This document shows, piece by piece, positions 33,565 through 46,730 of a stretch of DNA of 64,000 nt; position 1 is the stretch's first letter, and the number at the start of each line of letters is the position of its first letter. Source of the DNA: Sciurus carolinensis (taxonomy: Eukaryota; Chordata; Mammalia; Rodentia; Sciuridae). The notes under the pieces are model-generated. The model ran no database searches. It saw only the letters and a program-made list of their open reading frames with translations, and was not told the origin of the DNA. Position numbers and translations under genes: made by a program. The stretch covers positions 13,739,015 through 13,803,014 of the forward strand of contig NC_062218.1 of the NCBI RefSeq assembly GCF_902686445.1, read 5' to 3'.

Positions 33565-34454
33565 GCAACTGAAGAGCGGCTCACAGGCTGAGGAGCTTCC
33601 CAAAGGGCCTGACCATGAGGACAGCACGACCATGGCAGGAAATCCTTCAGTTGTCCTCGCAGACAATTCACAGAACACCCCACCCTCCAAGTGAGCCGCG
33701 GCTTTTTGAATAAAAAACAGCACAGAAGGTACAGGAAGTCTGCCTTCTTAAGGATTATGGGGGACGGAATCACCCACACAATAGCTGTAATGGAAGCTAT
33801 TTATGTAGATTCTATCATTTCTGTTAATAAACTGCCTGTGCATGTAAAAATAGTGTGATAGGATGGTGCCCTACAAATAGTGACTACTGGAGCCCGTTCC
33901 CAAAGGCCCACTGTTGGCCCTGTGCTCCCAAATCTCTCTCCATGCTCCTCAGCAACTCTTCCTGGAGTTGGGAGAGCCAGCCGCTGTTTGGGCCCAGAAC
34001 TTAATCTCAACCCAGGAGATTGCACGTGGAAAGGATCTTTGAATTATTTGACTTCATTCTCGGCTCAAAATCTAGTTTCCACATCTCCATGTCCTTGAGG
34101 ATTTCTCTACTGTTCAGACCTACTGATTTCCTGCAGAAAGCCATGGCTCCTTCCTTCTGGTGGTCCTTTGTCTTGCACCACTGCCTTTCATCCTTACAAA
34201 GTATGATCTCTGCCGTCAACTGAAAGAAAGTGAAGGAGGCAAGAAAACCTGCAGAGGTGACCCAGCTGTTCTTCTGTCCCTGCACTGTATGTTGGAGAAG
34301 GTGAACTGTACCTCCCAGGTCACTGTATTCTTTTTAACCTAGCCCCCATGTCCTCATGTCCCTTTACAAACTGCCCCAGAGGTCCCGAAATTGGGCTATA
34401 CCTGCCGCAAAAAGTGAAATGTTATCCAGGGACTCTACCAGAAATCGGGAGGAA
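33565..34454. other. Unassigned sequence
   Basis: No repeat recognised. Several overlapping frames of 60-99 codons occur on both strands at 33424-34342, none with a domain. Confidence 0.4.
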
Positions 34455-34600
34455 TAGTCTCCATCTTGGCTTCACATTTGAATCACCTGGGGAACTTTTT
34501 AAAAGATTAATGCTTGGATTCCACCTAGATACATTTTAACAGTTTCTCTAGAAGTGGGACCAGACATGAGTCATTTTTTGAGATTCTTGGGTAACAACTT
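34455..34600 (+). mobile_element. MER5-type (hAT-Charlie) DNA transposon fragment
   Basis: 'CACATTTGAATCACCTGGGGAACTTTTTAAAA' (about 34471-34502), then 'GGATTCCACCTAG', follows the MER5 order 'aatcacctggggaacttgttaaaa...ggccccacc'. The element's end repeats are not clear. Confidence 0.6.
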
Positions 34601-36094
34601 CCCTTGTTTTCTCTCTTAAGAATTATTTTCATCTAGCTAGTGAACCTATACTAATTATAACTTCCAGTAGTTTTATTTATAAAAAAAAAAGTCCTTTCAC
34701 CTCCCTACCCAGGTCACACATAATATGCTAGGTGCTTAGACAGGAGGCCCACTATTCATAATGACCAGAAGAAATCTTCCAGGACAGCAACCTGGTTCTC
34801 AAGAGTTTGGGAAGGAAAAGAAACCCTGCACCCTAATCTCCTTTTTTCTAAATCTAAAGAATCACTGAAATATGCCCGTGTAGCCTCTGCTTGCACTTGA
34901 CCAGCAGTGGAGACACATGTCTCGAGTAAGCTGTCACCACTACTAACCTCCCTGGAGGTTAAAGAGGCCATTAGACAGCTGAGCAGAAAATTGCCTGTCA
35001 CCCATTAAATGGCAAGAGAATTTCACTAGAGCAGTCTCCTACGTGGGTAATCATTTTTGGAGAATGAAATCTTTGCTTAATATCACAAAAGAGTAACTTA
35101 CCAATGTAAATCTGTCCAGTGAAAAAGAGGACAATTTCCTTCCTAATTGTGACAGATGGCTTACTTTCTAGTCCATGTCACTCAATCTTCTCAGACCATA
35201 TTATAAAATGTTCGTCAGTTTTCAGGTGGATTTCAGAATTAAACTGAAGCATGTCTTCCAGGAATACTCTAGGGAATCAGACCAAAAAAGAAGTCAGGAG
35301 AGCTGGAGCTATTATATGAGATAATGATGCAGATATCCATATAAAGTGTTGCAAACATCCATAGGCTAGCCAGATGTGACAGGATGCCACCAGCAGAGAC
35401 ATGCTCATGATGTTGCTTTTTAAATCCATGGGAATGACCCATAGTTCTTGGTTTCAGGCAAGATGAAGTTGGCTACAGGTTCCTCCAGGATGCAGAGAAT
35501 CATTAGTACTGTTGCCTCTGGAAGTAGAAGCTCTTGCCACTCACTGGGTCTGATTTTGTGCTCTTCCTGCTGCTTCTCGTTGCTAGCTTCCCTTCTTAGT
35601 CTGATTAGAGCAGCCAAGGCTGGTCCTCACTGTAAGAGCCTACTCTACTCCAGGAGGGGAATTCTGCAACTCAGGAAAAGGTGCAGGTGCATGATTGTAA
35701 AGAAAAGTAGCTATCCTTGAATCCAGTGCTACTTCACGGTGGGGTCTGCAGGCAGGGGCCCATCAGTGAGCTGTGTGACTCCATGGCAAAGAGTCAAGTG
35801 CAGAAATCATTAGGAAACATTTGGAGACAATTTTTTGGAGTTGTATAGGCTTAGATTTTGTATATCTTTGTTTCATTTTAATTTCATCTTTCTAGTAATT
35901 CATTTTGTTATATTTTGCAAAACTATCAATCTGCAATATCATGGAAACAAAAATTGGTCTTTTATCATGGAGAGTTTGGGAAGCCCTGCTCTTTACAATG
36001 TAAGTGATTTGGCTTGCAATCTGTTCTTGGTGAAATAAATTCCATTTGTGCAGGAAAAGGGATGTCTTAATTTGTATTTAACAGTAAATATTAA
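34601..36094. other. Unassigned sequence
   Basis: No gene recognised. 35448-35720 (plus, 90 codons) overlaps a minus 65-codon frame. 35965-35985 ('GAGAGTTTGGGAAGCCCTGC') may be the end of a worn MER5-type element. Confidence 0.4.
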
Positions 36095-36245
36095 CTATTG
36101 AACACTTCGTATTGAAAACTTTTGCCAGACTTTGTGGGATGCTTATTTAAACCTTTCCATTTTGAACATGGGAAAACTGAAGAACAGAGAAATTTAGTAA
36201 CTTTCCCCAAAAGTCTAGCTTCAGAAATTTCACTCTTTTCCAGGG
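36095..36245 (+). mobile_element. MIR SINE fragment
   Basis: 'TATTGAACACTTCGTATTG', 'TTTGAACATGGGAAAACTGAAGAACAGAGAAATTTAGTAACTTTCCCC' (36160-36207) follow the MIR centre in plus orientation. Confidence 0.65.
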
Positions 36246-38097
36246 AAACACACTGGCCCTCCCTTTTATGGAATTTTTTACATAAGGGCAGCCAAAAGGC
36301 AACTCAGTTAATAGCACTCAGTGATAGGAAGTCGGTTATCTTTAAAGAGCAAACATTCGTCTGCCACATTCACTCTTACTTGTAAGTAGGTTTATGGGAT
36401 GTCTGAGTGGTCACACCCCATCTACTGAGGTGAAGATTCTAGAAGACACCCACTGGAAGTGCTTACTCCACGTCACCTGGTGCTTCTAGTCTGATCTAGC
36501 CAGAGATGAGTGTATCAGCACCTAAGGGTCAGGTGCTCTCGTGGGACTCAGCCCAGGCTGATATTTGGGGTGCAGAGCTTTTTTCTGGGCCTCTGACTTG
36601 CCCAAGGTGTGGTCACATGAGACAGGAAATGTCTGTTCACAATGAGCAGGAATTAGTCCAACTCACCCATTCTTCTTAACCAGTCAAGATTTCTATAAAA
36701 CTCACATTTCACACTTGGCAGGCGGCACCAGACAGAAAAATACATCAGTGCTCTGAGAAAAGGAGTATTAGAAATCAGTCCTATGAAGCCTAATAGCTTG
36801 TAATGCAATAAAATGCAATTTTTCTGCCATTTACTTTCCTTAGAAGAAAACTATCCTATGTAGGCAGAGAACTGGTTCTTTTTCCTTGGTCAAACCCCAA
36901 AGGCTAAGTTGAGGTCAAACTATTATGTGTGCAAGAAAAAAATACTCACAAGAGTATGGAATCAGCAGGCAACATGATTCTCCCAAGGTCTGATACAGCT
37001 CCACTGTTACAGCATTATATGTTGAAAACTAAAGAGTATTTTAATGTACATATTGCAAATCAATTGTCTATTCTAATGTATCAATCCAGTCATTTTAGAA
37101 AAATCAATAAAATGGGGTCTACCCTACTCTTTTTTAGTTTCAGGCACATTATCATGATCCATCTCCTCTTTCAAAATGGTAGCCAATGCCCAATAGTTGG
37201 AAAATTATTCTTTATAATTAAAACCATCCTTTTCACATTTACCCTTCACATCTTAGGGCATATCGTTCATACATTTGAGGTAAGGTAGGCTATTTGAGGA
37301 TTATTCTCAACTACCTTTTCAATGTTGGCATAATTGCTCTCTGTGTACAGGTACTAAGAGCACGGTGAGAGGACAGAAATTCAGAGGCATGCACAATCCC
37401 ATGCACTTTATCTTTGACAGGAAAGTTTTAAAGTTTGATTTGTTTTGGGTTAGTTTTGGGTTTTTTTTTTTTTCCCCACAAGTGAAAATACTACTAATTT
37501 GCTCAACTTTTACTTAAAATAGTCAATGAGATAGCAGTGATTTTTAAATCCATGTATGGAAAAGTCTGGTTTCTCATGCATTACTTTTTCAGCCCAGGTA
37601 GTTTTATGTATAATAATTTTTAATCTTGTAAGAAATGAGTTCTATATACCCAAATGGAATGCCATGAAGTCGTTCACTACTCTTCAGGTGGTAATACAGG
37701 CATTATTTTTGTTGGAAATTATTTGGTAGGAAGTACAAAATGTGGTCATAAGTATATTTTCATAAGTCCCCATCACTGCTGGCCAAATCGCCACTTCTAC
37801 TGATCATTCAGCTTTGTTGAACATCTGGAGACAGGTGGCAAAGGGCGAGAATATGTGGCTGGGACCTTCAAACTATTAATTCCTAAAACTCATCTATTTT
37901 TGAGAGGCTACTCCACATAATGGCAATCTGTATGTGAATATCCAAGTACCCTCTAAAGTATATAAGATCAAACATGGACTATTGCCTAATAGATGCTTAG
38001 GGAATTAATTTTGCATTAATCCTTCCTCCAGTTAACTGAAATTTCTTATCTACTATTTTGTTGCTGAAATGAGCAAATAAAACCAGGCTAGGGGGGC
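36246..38097. other. Unassigned sequence
   Basis: No repeat or gene firmly recognised. A poly-T run lies at about 37461-37472 and a 119-codon plus frame without domain at 36929-37288. Confidence 0.4.
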
Positions 38098-38658
38098 ATT
38101 GAATCAGCTCAGGATGCCATAATAAAATACCAGCAGGACAGTTTAAACAGCAGAGATGTTTTCCTCATTGTTTTGAAGGCTGGGAAGTTCAAACTCAGGG
38201 ATCAGTCAAGGTAGCCTTCATCCTGAAGCTTCTTCTCCTGACTTGTGGGCAACTGCCATCTCCTCATGCGCTCACGTGGCCCCTTCTCCACATGTTCACA
38301 GGGAGTTGGACACAAACTGTTGTCCTTATGAGGGCACTAATCCAGTTGGATCAGGGCCCCATTCTTTCTTTCCTTTTCCTCCCCGCCCCCAACCCCCGAT
38401 AAGTACTGAACCCAGGAATACTGTGTCACACTGAGCTATATCCCAGCCCTTTTCTTCTTAGTTTTTATTTTGAGACAAGAGTCTCACTAAGTTGCCCAGG
38501 CTGACCTCCTCCTGCTCCCAAGTCACTGCGTGCATACCATGCCCAGCAAGGACTACATTCTTATATTCTAATTTAACCTTAAATACTTTCCTAAAGGCTT
38601 CATCTCCAAATACAGATATTCTGGGGATCAGGGTTTTAACTGAAGAATTTGAGGAAAC
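38098..38658 (-). mobile_element. MLT1 LTR interrupted by a SINE
   Basis: Left part: 'GCTCAGGATGCCATAATAAAATACC', 'CAGTTGGATCAGGGCCCC'. Right part, after the SINE: 'TTTCCTAAAGGCTTCATCTCCAAATACAG', 'GGGGATCAGGGTTTTAAC'. Together these give the reverse of the MLT1 order 'gttaggac...gtatttggagacaggg...gggccctaatcca'. The two halves join across 38364-38546. Confidence 0.8.
38364..38546 (-). mobile_element. B1-ID dimeric SINE inserted in MLT1
   Basis: A T-rich reversed tail at the left, then the reversed ID half ('AGTACTGAACCCAGGAATAC', 'CACACTGAGCTATATCCCAGCCC'), a T-rich linker, then the reversed B1 half ('TTGAGACAAGAGTCTCACTAAG', 'TTGCCCAGGCTGACC', ending 'CATACCATGCCCAG'). Confidence 0.9.
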
Positions 38659-39004
38659 AAACAAACTTTCAGTACATAACAGAGGGAAAAATCAATGTAT
38701 GTGCAAATGAATTCGATAGGAATTATTGAAAATATCAAATTCAAGATGGTTGTGGGAAAGCACAGTTTTCTGAGTGAGAAATTCAGTGGACATTGTCTTA
38801 TTTCTCCAGGAAATTTTTTACTATTTACCATTTATCATTTTTCACATTTATAATACTAACAGATTGTTTTAGAAAGGGCAGAGTGGTGGGATACAAGAAA
38901 ATATTTCCAAAGGAAAAAAAGTAGGAAAACTGGTAATGAATTCAAATTTTCTAGATGCATTTACCCCCTTTTTAAGTCCAAAGTCTAGAATATTTCTAGA
39001 TTTG
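38659..39004. other. Unassigned sequence between two MLT1 LTRs
   Basis: AT-rich, no feature recognised. Confidence 0.4.
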
Positions 39005-39495
39005 GTATATCAACAGCTTATTTCTCTGTAACAAATTGCCCCAAACTCTGGTAGCTTAAAACCACGGCACTCATTAACTCACAGTTTCTGAAGGTCAGTA
39101 ACTGGCACAGCATGGCTGCTGCATCCTCTGTCCCTAGGTATGTCACCACAGTCATCAGAGGTTGTCTGGGACTGCGTTCATCTCAAGGCTCAGTTGAGGA
39201 AGGATCCACTCCGACCTCATTCAGGTGTTTGCAGGATGCGCTTTCTTGCTGGTTGGTTGATTGAAAGCTTCAGTTGCTCCTGAGCTTTATCCAGAGACCT
39301 CCCCTGGGTTCTTGTCATGTGGGCATTTGCACAGGGCAGTTTCCAGCATGGTGTCTTGCTTCATCAGGAGTGAGCAAGTGAGAGGACAGGAGAGAGGAAA
39401 CAAGAGAAGTCACAGTCTTTTATAAAATAACTTTGGAAGAAACTTTTTACCACTTCTTAGAAGCACACTACTAAATCTGGTCCACACTCAATAGG
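39005..39495 (-). mobile_element. MLT1 LTR
   Basis: The left edge has 'TCTGTAACAAATTGCCCCAAAC' and 'GGTAGCTTAAAACCACGGC', the reverse of the MLT1 3' end. The middle has 'CATCTCAAGGCTCAGTTGAGG', and the right has 'TCTGGTCCACACTCAATAGGAGG'. Diverged, boundaries approximate. Confidence 0.75.
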
Positions 39496-39929
39496 AGGTT
39501 ATTATACAAGTACATACATACCAGGCAGTAAGACAATGGGAACCCTTGTAAAAAGGCATCTATCACAAATGACAACTGATTTCCACCTTAATAGTGACAA
39601 AATGAAAGGTGAAGGATCAAGTTCACCCTGATCCAACTGGATGCTAAAGTTCCCAACATGATTTTCCACTAGACTGTTAGAAATAAACAAATAATTGTCT
39701 TTCTAATCTGGTTCCATTTCTATGACCTTAGTCACATTTTTTTTAAATGGCATTTTCTTGTTTTTGATATATGTGTGAGTAAATTACCAGAGGAGTTCAA
39801 GAGAAAAGGAGAAGGAGATAAACTCAGCAAACAGCAGGATTCTGTGCCAAATGCGCTCTGGATAGGTTGGGTTCCACTCGATTTTTGCAAATCGGTTAAA
39901 AGAACTATCACGAAAGCATTTTAAGTTTT
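39496..39929. other. Unassigned sequence
   Basis: No feature recognised. Confidence 0.4.
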
Positions 39930-39992
39930 GTGTATGTGCACTCAAATGAATGTGAGTGTGTATGTGGGTGTGTGTGTGCATTTCTTTGTGTA
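39930..39992. repeat. GT-rich microsatellite (imperfect)
   Basis: GTGTATGTGC, then GTGAGTGTGTATGTGGGTGTGTGTGTGC and TTTGTGTATTT. Interrupted. Confidence 0.75.
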
Positions 39993-42768
39993 TTTTTATA
40001 GTGAGAACACACACAGGGCAAAGGATCCATGTCCCAGTGGGTGGCCTTGTCTATTTACCTTGGTCCTTTCTCACTATCGCCATAAAACTGGGTAAGGGAC
40101 TTTTTTTAAGTTGCAGAGGCTAAATTAGTCCTGTCTCCAAAAGGCATTTCCTTTCTTGAACATGTTATTTTCTTTCTTTTATGATCAGCAACCCCACTGC
40201 ATGTGACTTAATATATCTCCAAAATTATATTTTACCTTCAATTAGATGCTAATTTCAATTATCCCTGCTTTGCCCCTTCTTTATGCTGGTTTGTGGATCA
40301 TCATCCTGCCAATAGGGCTTTTCACCCCATAAACCAAGGGCCTTCCACTCCCATTAATTAGCAGGATATAAATAATATATACCAAGCCAAGGAGAAAATT
40401 CTTTCCAAATAAAATCTGACAAAAACACATGAAGCTGCATGTGTATTTTCCCAAGTATATACATGTGCACATTGTGCATCTAAGGCTCAGGGACACACTT
40501 TCCAAGAGTCTGACTCACAAAACGACATTGCTGCTCTGACAACTGCACCATCCCCCAAATTATTTAAACTGCAGCAAAGATTTCTTTACATTGAGCAAGT
40601 TCATGGTGGCTCACCCTCAATTAAAAGCCAAGCAGAGCTTTGTTTTGCTTTGGCTGGAAAGAAAAAAAAAAAAAAAAAAAGCCTACCAATTCAGGAGACA
40701 GATAAATTGCTTTTTCAAAACAAAGAATTGCTGCATTTTTAAATGTGAGTCTGCCATAATTTTAAAAAAATGGTTTATACATGGGGACAAACTCATAAAC
40801 AGTGCTAGTTGAGGCTATGGTTTTGTCCAATGAAAGGACTGGACTTGACAAGACCACCAATTGTTATGTTGTGTTTTCGAAGCTTCATCCAAGTTTACAT
40901 TTTCAGCCAGTGTTTCACTCCTTATGTTTATGACAGCACAGAAGAGCAAGCTCTGAGAATTTCTCAAGGGAAACTCAAGCAGTCTGCATTGTCACTGAGA
41001 AGGAGAACGAGGCAGGGAAACACGTGGAAGGGAAAGCAGGAGACGGCATGATCCCTCCTGGGTTGACATTTAAATCCCAAATTGGATTCTCCCACATATC
41101 AAAAGTGAACATATTTTCAGTGTTTGCACATATGTGGGAATTGCCAAATGGAGATTTAAGTCTGAGAAAGTACCGCAACATCAACCATTTGCACAGCTGT
41201 TGTTGGAAATGTCTCCAAACCATCCCGACGTGTCTAGCAAGTATAAATATTGACCATGTGCATTTCCAGGCTCTGCAAGGGATGTCCCCAATGATAGTGA
41301 GCTAATGAGTACTTTCATAAACACACTTATTGGAATATTAACTCTGCCACCCATGGTGGTTGTCACTCTAATCTGCGTGTAGTCATGTACAATACAGCTC
41401 TTTTGTGGGACTTAGAAAGTATCCTCTATAGTTATGTTGGTAAACTCAAGAAGCTTGGTTATGCGTTAGTATCTCTGAAATGATTTTGAATTCATATTGC
41501 CACTTCCAATGGAGAAGAGGGGAAATGCCGACATTCAGAAATGGTGATTATTCTGGGGTTCTTTGCTCCTAATAGTTGTCATGTCCTCCCAGTCAGCATC
41601 CACCTGCTCATCCAGATATCAGGACACCTGACTCTGTTAAGCCTCCTGTGTCTGATATCATCACAGCACCGCAAGCTCTGGAAGTTCCAGAACCCTTTCT
41701 CTCAAAAATCCTCTGACTGAGGAATCTGGGACAACGATCAACAGTGCAAGGGATTTCATGAAATGCTTTAGTAGTAACTATTGACTTAGCACCCAGGAAG
41801 TTATTAATGATAATTCATTTTGCCTTCCCAATTCTGATGAATCGACTCTTTTACCCTCCTTATAAATTTCACTTTAAATGATATTGCAAATGCCATCAAG
41901 AAGTTACTGAGCTTTGTTCCCCTTGATTTTAACTGATAATTTTATATCATGTAAGAACTTTGAAAGAGCCATTTGGTCAGGTTTGGAAAAATATGTTCAG
42001 GAGATGAAATGAAAGGCAAATAGCCTTCTGCATCTTACTTCCAACCCCCATTCTATCAGTCACGTGCAGATTTCCCTCTATTTATGACAAATAGCAAAAT
42101 GGGTCTTTATCTTCCTGAAACAATATTGGAGTTCAGACAATGCTGAATCTTTCCTCCTGCCTGCCCCATTTACACTTTCTTCTTTGTTCATGCCTTTGGG
42201 AGTCTCTAGACCTTGGTCTGTCCACATTATGGATAGTCATGATCAATCCACCTGGAACAGCAAGCAGATTAAAAAAAAAAAACCCTGAGATAGAAGGGGC
42301 ATTAATAGCCTCCTGCAGACAATGAATGTGTAAGCCTTTGTGAAGGAGACTGCTATATGCCTGCAGTTTACCCAAGGCTGGCTATAAGCCAATGAGAACA
42401 CTCCCCTTTGGATTTCAGAGGTCAAAGGTCAGCATGAGGAGAGTTTATTCTCCTCTTCAGGAAATGGTCAGCCATCCTTCTTGATATGCCTCAAAACAGA
42501 CATACCTGGGATTAAGATAAGTTTCCTCCTTGTATGATTTATCAGGGGACTTGCATGTGATTTCTGTCTACCTCATTTAAAAAAAAAAAAGAAAAAAAAC
42601 ACATTACTTAGAAAAATTCTGAACCACAGTGATATTTCTAGAGAACCAAAGCAAAGCAATCCAGGAAGACCTATGGTGTTTAGAGTTAAAACATCAGAAG
42701 GTACTTATGACTGGAATCAGCTGAAACCTGCATGAAAGATGTGCCCGAGGTGTTCAGATTCCCTAAAC
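39993..42768. other. Unassigned sequence
   Basis: Nearly 2.8 kb with no firm repeat or gene. Poly-A runs at about 40662-40680, 42270-42281 and 42579-42598 may be worn retroelement tails. 40340-40400 is AT-rich with TAAT homeodomain-like cores. Short opposed frames at 40975-41305 have no domain. Confidence 0.4.
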
Positions 42769-42945
42769 CAGTGGTTCTCCAACTCTCATCCATATTAGAA
42801 CACCAAAAATCCCAATGTTTATGAAAGACTCCACATACCAATCAAGTCATAGTCTCTGGGGTGGCAATCAGGCATCAGTATTATTTTAAAACTCCCCAGG
42901 TAATTTCAACAAGCAGCCAAGTCTGGGAATTGGTGGTTTGTAAAT
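42769..42945 (+). mobile_element. MER5A-type (hAT-Charlie) DNA transposon
   Basis: It begins 'CAGTGGTTCTCCAACTCTC', the family's characteristic end. It continues with 'CACATACCAATCAAGTCATAG', 'TCTGGGGTGGCAATCAGGCATCAG' and 'ACTCCCCAGGTAATTTCAAC', as in MER5-type elements. The right inverted end is decayed. Noncoding. Confidence 0.75.
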
Positions 42946-43974
42946 GTCTGCAGGTGCAGGCACTGTCCTTGGAACACTTCTGTCCCGAGGATCCATTCAC
43001 ATGTTTCCTTCCACAAACATGAGTACTAACAGCTACTCCCAACTGAAAACTAGCACTGAGACTTGTGAAGTCAAACAACAAACAAACAACCCAAAACTCA
43101 ACCAGGTGCCATAACCCAGGCCAATTTAAGAAGTGAGGTGGGAGGGAGGTGGAGTGTCCCAGGCTGAAGGGAATATCTCCCTCGGCTGACCAGAATGACA
43201 AAACATTCCCCTATTTTTGAGCAAAGAGTAGAACATGGACAGAGCTCAACTTTGGTATTCTCTGAAGATGGCCTCTGAAGATGGAAATCTATGTGAGACT
43301 TCAATGAGAATGTTGGCTTATTATTATCCCTGCCTTTGACTATGTAAATTCTGTATGCTATAAACAAATTCAGAAAAAGATCAAGGGTTTATTAACTCAT
43401 TTCTGGTAGTGAATTTGGTAATAATATTTTAATAAAATAAAATTACTTCAATACTGATGTATTTTAAAAGATAATTAAACATCTAGACAAGTAGAAAAAA
43501 TCTTTAAAATGTTAAAATCTATCACCTGCACAGAAGGGATTATTGCTTAGTTATAGTCATCTATTCTTAATATTTTCTCTGTACAATTTACCTTTTTTGT
43601 GTTCTTGTTGCCATAAGCTATTACCATCTGGATACCCAAGGTGAGAAATACTGCATTAAAATAGTTTTTAAAGGCTGCCAATTAAACAACTCAGTTCATC
43701 ACTTCCTAATTCTACCAAACACACTCATGAATGTCAGGAAGTACTCTTTTAAGTATCTTCAAGTTCTTGCTTGAGTCAGAGATGAACAAGTTACTTTTAC
43801 TATAAGCCTAACCTGAGAGAGTCAGATTTCCAACAACTTTCTATTTTACCCCCTTAAATTCTCATCTGCACAGACCAGAGTTATTGGTTTATTTTCAGCC
43901 ATTGTCTTTACATTTTAGAAAGAAAAAAAAAATCCCACATATAATTTTCTATATTTTAGAAGCCATTCACGCAA
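42946..43974. other. Unassigned sequence
   Basis: No feature recognised. The minus frames at 42881-43367 (89 and 106 codons) overlap the MER5 end and lack domains. Confidence 0.4.
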
Positions 43975-44165
43975 CAGACATCGACTAAGTATTATTCTCT
44001 GAACAAACTAGACTGTTCTAGGAACTGGAGGCACATCAGGAAGCAAAAGATGAGGTCCTTTGAGCTTGCAATTTAGTAGGAGGGATAGACAATTTAAAGA
44101 AGAAATGAGTATATGGCAGGTGGTGGTAAATACCACAGGAATGGCTGGAGTGTGACAAAGGAGTG
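43975..44165 (-). mobile_element. L2 LINE 3' fragment
   Basis: The plus strand reads as reversed L2: 'ACTGTTCTAGGAACTGGAGGC', 'TTTGAGCTTGCAATTTAGTAGG', 'GGTGGTGGTAAATACCACAGG', matching 'ctgttctaggtgctgggg...ggagcttacattctagt...gataagtgctatg'. Confidence 0.65.
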
Positions 44166-44178
44166 TGACAAATGGTTC

Positions 44179-44745
44179 TTATTTTGAAGAAGTTATTATA
44201 GAAGTCTTTCCACAATAATGATAATAGTAATTCTGGGATCCCAGAAGCCACAGGTGGCACATGCGAGGAGCAACTGAAGAGAGCTGGATAAAGGTGCTGT
44301 TTGCACAGGTGTGCATGCTCCCAGGGACCAGCCACAGTAGGAAGCCACTACCACTTACAGTCTCAGAGGGTCCGAGGGAGGGAGTGGTGATACTGGAACC
44401 CAGCAAGAGCTGTGGCCAGAAGACAGGGACTGCACGGTCACAAGGGGGGGAGATATAAAGGAACTCAGCCACTGCCCGTAGCACCCAGCAGGAGGGTAAT
44501 GGCAATGAGTTGCAGGAGACCAACTTTCCCTGCCTCCTCCTCTTCCCCAGTCCCCACAGTGCTGCTGGCTGAAAGCCACAGGACCACAGGACAAGGAGCC
44601 AGGGCACAGCAGTCCATCCCAGCCTCCTGCAGCAGAGAGCAGGGGCACAGAGAAAGTCTTCCAGGGAAGTGGAATGAGCCACCCCAGGTCCTAAGAACAA
44701 CACCCTAGCCAGAGGGCAGGCTGAAGGGAAGGTGCTTGGCACTTC
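44179..44745 (-). other. GC-richer segment with unrecognised 187-codon ORF
   Basis: The longest open frame in the window (minus, 187 codons, 44179-44742) lies in GC-rich sequence where stops are scarcer. Its translation is rich in Leu, Ser, Pro and Cys, has no recognisable domain and ends in a low-complexity tail. The other strand and other minus frames are also open (97-99 codons), which argues against specific coding. The plus strand here ('GGCTGAAAGCCACAGGACC', 'CAGCAGTCCATCCCAG') has the feel of an old interspersed repeat whose family I cannot name. Confidence 0.25.
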
Positions 44746-46282
44746 CTAGAAGAGCAAAGGGGTCTCAGCTCAGCAAGCAAGGGGAAAGCCTTGGAGAAAC
44801 CAGGTCGCCGAGGCAAGAAGAGGCAGATAAGGTAGGAGCACATGCATTCCGCAAAGTGCATGGCCCAGGATGTCAGTGTTCATGTCACATCACAGTGAGA
44901 CATGTCACAGGGGCGTCTGGAGTTTTTGGTTGGTTATTGTAACAACGATCTCACAAAAGAATGTTTTAAGAACAAAAATAAGTCCTTATAATGTGTTTAT
45001 TCCCAGGTGTATTGAAATATGAGGCTTATCTACCTAGTGATAGGAGCACAGACAATGAATATCAGTGGCAGATGTCATGAGTGTCGTGAGCACTATGAAG
45101 AGCGTGTTGACGGAAGCTGTGTGTCCCTTAGTGTTTTAGGCTTATGACTTTGAACGGATTTTATCTGAAGGCTATGGGGCTAAATAGACTTCCAAGAAGA
45201 TTCTGCCACACATCCCGTAGATGCGTAAAGGATACGTCATGTCTCAACACGTTTCTGATGTAAAATTTTTGTCACAGAAAGATCCATGTGGATTCTGCCA
45301 ACAACTTCACTCCAGTGCGGTTCTCGCTGGGCCATCAGCCCTAGTAAGACGTTTAGGTAAATTTCTAAAACACTTTTGTTATTACATTGGCCAGGGTGTA
45401 TGCTCACTTTTTAAAGGGTGACAGCAAAGTACTTCGTCAAAGACAATACAATAAGCAAAGCAGTTTAATGGCAAGCGAGATGGATTTGGAATTCACCTTG
45501 TGATGTTTTAGCTATGGAGTCATTCAGGTCTGTAAAGTGAATTACCAAACTCTGAAAATGAAAGCATTTATGCTTCAGAAACTGTTCAAAACCATCAATA
45601 TTCCAATATTCTGTCCTATCTCTTTTACTTGTTAATCTATCCAATTTTCCCCTACCCATGCATAGAAAGATATGTATCAGAATGTTAGAATGATTACCTG
45701 TGACCGGGGAGATTAGAATCACTTTTCCTTTTAATGGTATTCTATTATTTCTGGATTTTTAGCACTGAGCATATATTATTTATACACTTGGCAGTCCACG
45801 AAGCTATTTAAAAATTAAAAACCTAGCTAATTTTAAAGGCAAGGAAACCAAGTATTATGCTTAGCATAAAACATATGGACTAGGATATAATTGAAACTCT
45901 TGTAGGAAGCCTTAAAAATAATTGAATCTTTAAAAATTTTCCAACAACAAAATATTTTAATTTAAATGTAATAAGGGAAGAAGGTGCTATTCCCTGGAGA
46001 CATTGCATTTAGTGGGTTTTTCTTTTGCAAACATTACAATTTGGGCATCTTCAATCCTTTAAATCCTAATGTCTGTAGGAATGGCTTTGACTTTATATGC
46101 TTACGTAGAAAGATGGGGGTTGGGTAGAGGTGCTAAGACTGTGGTTCTATCACCTACTCCTTATTTCTGGAAACTACTCCAAGTTTATAAACTGTTAGAG
46201 CATTCAAAATAGCTTCTAACATTATGTATTTCATAGTTCTGGCTGTGGGATGCAGAGAATCTTACCTCCAATGAAGAAGTCC
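44746..46282. other. Unassigned sequence
   Basis: No repeat or gene recognised. AT content rises toward the L1 on the right. Confidence 0.4.
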
Positions 46283-46730
46283 TCTTTTTTCTTGCTTTTA
46301 TTTAATTTTTAAATCTTGCTTATTGATGCATGCTGTGTATGAATTGAGGGTTTCACTGTGACATTTCCATGCATGCACATATCAATACTTTGTGTTCACC
46401 CTTCCTTCCACCTTGTTTTTCCCCCTCCCTCATTCCCACTGTCCCCTGGTCTCTTTCCTTTTCCCTAGCAATTCCTCTCCTACTTTCAGATCATTTTTTG
46501 TTTGATTATTTACACATAGGAGAGAAAATAAAACATGTGATACTTTTTTTTTTCTGTTTGACTTATTTTGTTCAGCATGATACCTTCCAGTTTCATCCAT
46601 TTTCTTGCAAATGACATGATTTCTTCTCTAGGGCTGAGTGATACTCCATTGTGTATATATGTCATGTTTTCTTTATTCATTCATCTGATGATGGGCACCT
46701 AGGTTGATTCCTTATCTTGTGTATTGTGAA

